Part shown: positions 59,495 through 64,000 of the stretch, piece after piece
Layout: every line of letters starts with the position of its first letter
How positions within the stretch are numbered: the stretch's first letter is position 1
Source: Natronorubrum tibetense GA33
GTDB taxonomy: Archaea; Halobacteriota; Halobacteria; Halobacteriales; Natrialbaceae
Length of the DNA: 64,000 nucleotides
Direction of reading: 5' to 3'
Assembly (NCBI RefSeq): GCF_000383975.1
Contig: NZ_KB913017.1
Coordinates: 689,133 to 753,132, forward strand
The notes under the pieces: generated by a model
What the model was told of the DNA's origin: nothing
The model's database searches: none
The model's input: the letters and a program-made list of their open reading frames with translations, nothing else
Position numbers and translations under genes: made by a program

Positions 59495-60178
59495 ATGGGA
59501 ACCCCGCTCGAGAGCCAGACGGAGCAAGCCGCGGAAGTCGTCGACCGCCTCGAGGAGGCGTATCCGGATTCGACCATCTCGCTGCGGTACTCGAACCGAC
59601 TGGAGCTGTTGATCGCCGTCATCCTCTCCGCGCAGTGTACCGACGAGCGCGTGAACAAGGAGACGAAGACACTCTTCGAAAAGTACGACGGCGCGGAAGA
59701 CTACGCTAACGCGGCCCAGGACGAACTCGCCGAGGACCTGAACTCGATCACCTACTACAACAGCAAGGCCGAGTACATCCGGACCTCCTGTGAGATCATC
59801 CTCGAGGAGCACGACGGCGAGGTGCCGGACACGATGGACGAGCTGACGGAGCTGTCGGGCGTCGGTCGGAAGACGGCGAACGTCGTCCTCCAGCACGGCC
59901 ACGACATTGTCGAGGGAATCGTCGTCGACACGCACGTCCAGCGACTTTCGCGGCGACTCGGGCTGACCGAGGAGCAGCGACCGGAGGCGATCGAGCAGGA
60001 GCTGATGGAACTCGTCCCCGAGGGCTACTGGCAGCAGTTCACCCACCTCTGTATCGACCACGGGCGCGCGATCTGCGACGCACGAAACCCCGACTGTGCG
60101 GACTGCGTGCTGGCCGACATCTGTCCCTCGGAGAAAGGTGACAGCGAGATCGATCTCGCCTCGGGCGAGCACTGGTAG
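59495..60178 (+). CDS. nth: Endonuclease III
   Basis: DNA glycosylase/AP lyase removing oxidised pyrimidines. 227 aa with LLIAVILSAQCTDERVNK, the helix-hairpin-helix LSGVGRKTANVVLQHGHD containing the catalytic Lys, VDTHVQRLSRRLGL with the catalytic Asp, and the 4Fe-4S ligands CDARNPDCADCVLADIC (C-x6-C-x2-C-x5-C). Full length. Divergent from the CBS-HPF gene. Confidence 0.96.
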   Translation: MGTPLESQTEQAAEVVDRLEEAYPDSTISLRYSNRLELLIAVILSAQCTDERVNKETKTLFEKYDGAEDYANAAQDELAEDLNSITYYNSKAEYIRTSCEIILEEHDGEVPDTMDELTELSGVGRKTANVVLQHGHDIVEGIVVDTHVQRLSRRLGLTEEQRPEAIEQELMELVPEGYWQQFTHLCIDHGRAICDARNPDCADCVLADICPSEKGDSEIDLASGEHW

Positions 60179-60288
60179 ACCCGGAAATCGGTGCGCTGTC
60201 GTGCTTGAAATTCGGACCTAACTGTTTGACAGATAGTGTCTAACTAGCTTATGCGCTCGTTCGACGTCTATAGCCCCGGTGTCTCAGA

Positions 60289-60852
60289 ATGGCAACTACC
60301 GAACAGAACGAACGAAACGGTGTCGACGTAACCGCACTCGAGGAGGCCGTCGGAGCGATTAGCGACGACGCCAGTGCGGGCGCGTTCACGTTCCGAGCCG
60401 AGACCGAATGGGAAGACGCCCTCCGAGCGACGACGACGATCGACGAGTTCGATCAGGCGGGCGAGACGATCCACAGCCGCGCGTTCACGCTCGAGGGGGA
60501 CGAACCCGAACAGATCCTGGGCGAACGGACGGCTCCGAACGCCGTCGAGTACCTGCTCGGTGCGCTCGGATCGTGTCTCAGCGTCGGCTACGCGGCGAAC
60601 GCCGCGGCCATGGGTATCGAACTCGAGGACCTTCGCATCGAGATGGAGGGCGACGTCGATCTTCGCGGCTTCCTGGCCATTAGCGAGGACGTCCGACCCG
60701 GATACGAAGGCATCAGTTGCACGGTGACCGTCGACGCCGATGCGTCTGACGCGGAACTCGAGGAACTCCGGGAGCACGTCGAGGCAACGTCACCCCTGAT
60801 CGACAGCATCACCAACGAGGTTCCCCTCGAGACGCGACTCGTGACCGAGTGA
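60289..60852 (+). CDS. OsmC-family protein without the second redox cysteine
   Basis: 187 aa. NAVEYLLGALGSCLSVGYAANAAAMGIELEDLRIEMEGDVDLRGFL contains the OsmC helix with the first reactive Cys (GSCL). Where peroxidase members have a second Cys-Pro (xxCPV) near EELREHVEATSPLIDSI, this protein has Ser-Pro. So hydroperoxide reduction by the usual two-cysteine route is unlikely. N-terminal 25 residues are acidic. Placed with other stress genes. Confidence 0.88.
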   Translation: MATTEQNERNGVDVTALEEAVGAISDDASAGAFTFRAETEWEDALRATTTIDEFDQAGETIHSRAFTLEGDEPEQILGERTAPNAVEYLLGALGSCLSVGYAANAAAMGIELEDLRIEMEGDVDLRGFLAISEDVRPGYEGISCTVTVDADASDAELEELREHVEATSPLIDSITNEVPLETRLVTE

Positions 60853-61016
60853 TCGGTGCTGTCGCTCCGACTCCCCGCTTTCGACGAGACGGCTCGACGA
60901 CGAGAGTTCCAACGCTCGAATCCGCCGCCTCGAACCGCGATTGAGCCGGACAGCCACCGACGCTTGCAAGCCCAACGTCTTTTCAAGGACCGACGGTACT
61001 CCCATCCGGGATCAGC

Positions 61017-61256
61017 ATGTCCGATAGTACTGACGAGACCGGCAAAGACGAGCACGGGCGGGACGTCGAACTGGCACACGAAGACACCGAGGACGACGAG
61101 GAGGGACTCACCGAAGAAGAGATGGAGGCCCGCAAACGCCAGGACGAAGAGGAGATACGCCAGGACATCGAGCATCGGTCCGACGACCGGGTCAACGACG
61201 CTCGTGAACAGGAGAACCCGGACAATCACCGCGACGAAGAGCCGCACAACAGCTAA
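61017..61256 (+). CDS. Small very acidic protein (79 aa), unknown
   Basis: About half of the residues are Asp or Glu, e.g. AHEDTEDDEEGLTEEEMEARKRQDEEEIRQDIEH, with a probable single helix. No Cys or Trp. Acidic codon use makes a real halophile gene likely, but no family is recognised. Confidence 0.55.
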   Translation: MSDSTDETGKDEHGRDVELAHEDTEDDEEGLTEEEMEARKRQDEEEIRQDIEHRSDDRVNDAREQENPDNHRDEEPHNS

Positions 61257-61456
61257 CCGCGGCTCGAGTCGCGCGCGTCGTCGCGACGCTCGCGAGCCGA
61301 CGACCCGCCGCTGCCGGCGCTCGCGTTTTTTCTCGCTACCAATACCTCGAGGGAGTCGGTCGTCGCTGTCGAACCCGGATAGCCGTGGCTAGATCTTAGA
61401 CCGCGGGATCTCGAGAAGGCGAACGGTATATTTGGGACCGACCCCTACCCCGAGCC

Positions 61457-62221
61457 GTGCAACTGGTCGGCTACGAGCCGAGCGGACGCGGCGCCGCGCT
61501 CTTGTGCAGCGACGGCGACGCCCTCGAGCGACGCCGTCTCGAGCCCGGCGACACACTCTCCTATTCGCTCGAGAGGCGCCACTGCGCCGGAACCATCGAC
61601 TGGAGCGCGGACGAGGCCGAACACGTCGCCTGCGACCGGCCGTCGACGCCCTACTGCGAGTACCACACCAGCACCTGGATCTGCGCGCGCTGTACGGGCA
61701 CCTGCCTGAAAGACGAGATGGACTGTTACGAAGAACACGCCGTCTACGTCGCCGCCTTCGCTCCCGACACGTTCAAAGTCGGCGTCACCAAGCGCCGCCG
61801 ACTCGAGACCCGCCTCCGAGAACAGGGGGCCGACCGCGGTGCCCACATCCACACCGTCTCGAACGGCCGGATCGCCCGCGAGATCGAGGCCGAGATCGCC
61901 GAGTGGCTGGTTGACCGCGTTCGAACGCCGACGAAAATCCGCTCGCTCGGCTCGAGCGTGGACCACGAGGCCTGGGACGATGTCCTCGCGGAGTTCGACG
62001 TCCACGAGCGGTTCGCGTTCGACTACGACCTCGGGCTCGAGAGCCAGCCGGTTCCCGAGACGGTCGCGTCGGGAACCGTCGTCGGCGTGAAGGGGCGACT
62101 GCTGGTCCTCGAGAACGGGGGAACGACCTACGCCGTGGACTTGCGCGATCTCGTGGGCTACGACGTCACGGACGGAACCACGAGCCGTGATCTCCAGTCG
62201 TCGCTTGGCTCGTTCGGGTGA
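61457..62221 (+). CDS. DUF2797 domain protein
   Basis: 254 aa, GTG start at 61457. MQLVGYEPSGRGAALLCSDG, RHCAGTIDW, ACDRPSTPYCEYHTSTWICARCTGTCLKDEMDCYEEHAVYVAAFAPDTFKVGVTKRRRLETRLREQGA. The Cys/His groups CEYH, CARC and C predict a zinc site, and the part YVAAF..FKVGVTKRRRLETRLREQGA resembles a GIY-YIG-like start without its Tyr-Ile-Gly. IDUF2797 role unknown; it may bind nucleic acid. A TATA-like stretch, GGTATATTTGGG, lies about 28 nt upstream. Confidence 0.85.
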   Translation: MQLVGYEPSGRGAALLCSDGDALERRRLEPGDTLSYSLERRHCAGTIDWSADEAEHVACDRPSTPYCEYHTSTWICARCTGTCLKDEMDCYEEHAVYVAAFAPDTFKVGVTKRRRLETRLREQGADRGAHIHTVSNGRIAREIEAEIAEWLVDRVRTPTKIRSLGSSVDHEAWDDVLAEFDVHERFAFDYDLGLESQPVPETVASGTVVGVKGRLLVLENGGTTYAVDLRDLVGYDVTDGTTSRDLQSSLGSFG

Positions 62222-62347
62222 TCGACGGGGACAGAGACCGCTGGCGAACTCGCGGTAGGGGGCGAGATACCACGAAAATCATCTGGATTTTTGTTAGGTC
62301 ACCGAAACGCCGCGAACAGCTATACGGTTGGTATGCGTACGAATACC

Positions 62348-63172
62348 ATGGCTTTGAGTGACAAGAAAACCGGAACGATGGGGTCGCCGATCGATGATAT
62401 CGCGTACCTCGCGCGGTCCGAACACCGCGTTCGGACGCTTGTCGCTCTGCGCGATCGTCCCCGAACCCGGTCCGACCTTTGGGAGCAGACCGGCGTTTCG
62501 TCGTCGACGATGCGACGGACGGTTAGAGCGTTCGAGGAGCGCAACTGGATCCGCAGGGAGGGACACGTGTACGAGACGACGCAACTCGGTGCGTTCATCG
62601 CGTCCGCGATGGAGGAGCTGATCGGCCGGATCGAAACAGAACGGACCCTCCGCGATGTCTGGCACTGGCTGCCGGGCGACGAGAGCGGGTTCACGCTCGA
62701 GGTCTGTACCGACGCCGTCGTGACGGTCGCCGAGCCCGACGCGCCCTACGGACCCGTCAATCGGTTCTCGGAGCTGCTCGCCGAGACGGACGAATTCCGG
62801 TTCGTCGGCTCCGATATCGCCGTTCTCGAGCCGTGTAAGGACGTCCTCCGGAAGCGAATCGTCGACGGCATGGAGACGGAGATCATCGATCCGCCGGCGG
62901 TCGCAAAACGGATCCTCGCGACGTATCCGGACCACTGCTCGGAACCGCTCGAGCGCCCCAACTTTACGGTCCTGTTACACGACGAACTGCCGTCGTACGG
63001 CGTCGGGCTCTTCGACGATCGAATCGCCGTCAGCTGTTACGATCAGGCCACTGGATCCGTCCGGCTGTTGATCGATACCGACGTTCCCGCGGCCTGGGAG
63101 TGGGCCGAATCGGTGTACTCGTCGTACCAGCGCGAGGCGCGCCCGCTCGCGGAGGAATCGCTCCTCGAGTAA
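62348..63172 (+). CDS. Winged-helix regulator with FilR1-type ligand domain
   Basis: 274 aa. N-terminal wHTH: LARSEHRVRTLVALRDRPRTRSDLWEQTGVSSSTMRRTVRAFEERNWIRREGHVYETTQLG. C-terminal half (from about 145) contains EFRFVGSDIAVLEPCKD and LPSYGVGLFDDRIAVSCYDQATGSVRLLIDTDVPAAWEWAESVYSSYQREA, the block seen in FilR1/DUF1724 domains. The start at 62348 lies 27 nt past a TATA-like TATACGG (62321). Likely senses a small molecule; target unknown. Confidence 0.82.
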   Translation: MALSDKKTGTMGSPIDDIAYLARSEHRVRTLVALRDRPRTRSDLWEQTGVSSSTMRRTVRAFEERNWIRREGHVYETTQLGAFIASAMEELIGRIETERTLRDVWHWLPGDESGFTLEVCTDAVVTVAEPDAPYGPVNRFSELLAETDEFRFVGSDIAVLEPCKDVLRKRIVDGMETEIIDPPAVAKRILATYPDHCSEPLERPNFTVLLHDELPSYGVGLFDDRIAVSCYDQATGSVRLLIDTDVPAAWEWAESVYSSYQREARPLAEESLLE

Positions 63173-63342
63173 GGAGCCGGCCGTAACAAGCCGGGCGCAG
63201 CCCCGACACCGGACTCCGATCGACGCCACGCCAGGAGTCGGTGATCGCGGTCACCGACTGCACGTCCGGCAGCGACTGCCCGGCGGGCAGCAGATGCCTA
63301 TCTATCTTCCGTCCTCGTAGCCTGTTCCGGCGGAGAGACATC

Positions 63343-63750
63343 ATGGTATCAACGCAAACCCAACAGGAGATCGAACGGACGCTCGGACAGGTACCGAGCT
63401 GGATGAATCAACTCGCGGAGCCGGCGAGCGACCACAGCTGGGGAATCTTTCGGGACCTCACCCTCGGTGAGAGCGAACTGACCCCGCGGGAGAAAGCCCT
63501 CGTCGGCGTCGGCGTCGCGGCGGCGGTCGGCTGTCCCTACTGCTCTCACTTCCACCGAGAGGAGGCCCGTCTCGCAGAGGTTTCGGACGACGAACTCGAG
63601 GAGACGGTCACGCTTGCAGGCACGACCCGGTACTTCTCGACGGTGCTCCACGGCAACGAGATCGACCTCGACGACTTCGTCGACGAGACGGACGAGATCG
63701 TCAACTACCTCAAAGAACAGGAAGCACCAGCCGCGGGTGCCGACGACTGA
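63343..63750 (+). CDS. Carboxymuconolactone-decarboxylase/AhpD-family protein
   Basis: 135 aa. ELTPREKALVGVGVAAAVGCPYCSHFHREEARLAEVSDDELEETVTLAGTTRYFSTVLHGNEID contains the family CxxC with following His (GCPYCSHFH) used as a redox centre or as acid-base residue in AhpD relatives. Acidic C-terminus. The start at 63343 is supported by a short leader with no earlier family residues. Confidence 0.88.
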   Translation: MVSTQTQQEIERTLGQVPSWMNQLAEPASDHSWGIFRDLTLGESELTPREKALVGVGVAAAVGCPYCSHFHREEARLAEVSDDELEETVTLAGTTRYFSTVLHGNEIDLDDFVDETDEIVNYLKEQEAPAAGADD

Positions 63751-63788
63751 TCGGCCACCCTCGGCCGGTCTCACTTTCGAATCCGCGT

Positions 63789-63998
63789 TCAGCCGACCAT
63801 CTCGCGAAGAGTCCGTCTTGGCGATCGGAAGACCGCCCCCATCGCCCGCGGCGACGAGTCGGTACGGTACTCGGCGTCCGCATCGTCGCCGGCGACGACC
63901 GCGTACCGTCCCTCGCTCACGATCGACTCTCGGTCTGGATTTTCGTCGACCATGTGTGTGAACACCTCGCTGAATCGGTTCGTTCTTGTGCCGGCAAC
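63789..63998 (-). CDS. 3' end of an unidentified gene cut by the window edge
   Basis: The minus strand is open from the right edge to a TGA at 63789-63791. The 69 visible codons read ...TNRFSEVFTHMVDENPDRESIV, then SEGRYAVVAGDDADAEYRTD and SSPRAMGAVFRSPRRTLREMVG. The acidic composition and ordered look support a real gene, but the family is not recognised. Confidence 0.5.
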   Translation of the reverse strand, partial: VAGTRTNRFSEVFTHMVDENPDRESIVSEGRYAVVAGDDADAEYRTDSSPRAMGAVFRSPRRTLREMVG

Positions 63999-64000
63999 AG

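Noticed and set aside
1-64000. CRISPR array, prophage, replication origin or secondary-metabolite cluster
   Set aside because: No regular repeat-spacer pattern, phage structural gene, orc1/cdc6 gene or large synthase was found while reading both strands.

Overview
The window is chromosomal DNA from an extremely halophilic archaeon (class Halobacteria). High GC content, very acidic predicted proteins, frequent CTCGAG-type codon pairs, leaderless genes with a TATA-like box about 27-30 nt before the start codon, and family content (archaeal Nuo complex without NuoEFG, haloarchaeal phosphomevalonate decarboxylase, HalOD1, DICT, FilR1 and UPF0058 families) all agree. The overall feel is Natrialbaceae-like (Natrinema/Haloterrigena relatives), but that placement is an impression, not a computed result.

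Layout. 0-8.4 kb: 3' end of leuS, a HalOD1 protein, a broken J-domain gene, a DUF420 membrane protein, an exported repeat protein, ribH with an aminotransferase, a zinc-ribbon mini-protein and purK-purE. 8.7-19.2 kb: a complete 11-gene nuoA-B-CD-H-I-J1-J2-K-L-M-N operon with start/stop overlaps at most junctions. 19.3-24.1 kb: RCK-DHH phosphoesterase, CBS-ParB/SerK-like protein, SDR and two membrane proteins. 24.1-24.8 kb: non-coding, with a C-rich tract and a MITE. 24.8-34.4 kb: prenyl synthase, M28 peptidase, NAD-kinase-like protein, BsuPI protein, cbiX with its DR2241 partner, Trm112, DoxX, purA and a small winged-helix regulator. 34.4-42.5 kb: accessory-looking stretch with a TnpB 3' remnant and right end, a large low-complexity protein, an iron-box-controlled ABC ATPase, a decayed secretion ATPase, a Trm9-like methyltransferase and tRNA-Gly(UCC) with a duplicated 3' end. 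42.5-51.6 kb: regulators, GNAT, FEN-1, an ADC-like/hydrolase operon, phosphomevalonate decarboxylase, and a TIM-barrel protein. 51.6-60.9 kb: stress block with six intact UspA-family genes plus one remnant, an FMN-split-barrel protein, an ABC1 kinase, a four-CBS protein with a ribosome-hibernation-like tail, endonuclease III and an OsmC protein. 60.9-64 kb: acidic mini-protein, DUF2797, a FilR1 regulator, a carboxymuconolactone-decarboxylase-family protein and one gene cut by the window edge.

The genes mostly serve central metabolism (respiration, purines, riboflavin, isoprenoids, cobalamin/siroheme) and stress physiology. No CRISPR array, prophage or intact insertion sequence was seen. The best leads are: the CBS-hibernation-factor fusion inside the Usp block; the Trm9-like methyltransferase 93 nt upstream of tRNA-Gly(UCC) with Trm112 in the same window; the duplicated tRNA 3' end wrapped around nested hairpins; a family of paired mini-hairpin insertions, one of them in frame inside purA; an inverted pair of MITEs; an orphan TnpB/omega-RNA end; and several enzyme-family members that lack the usual catalytic residue (NAD-kinase-like, acetoacetate-decarboxylase-like, OsmC) or carry a natural AGGS loop (ABC1 kinase).
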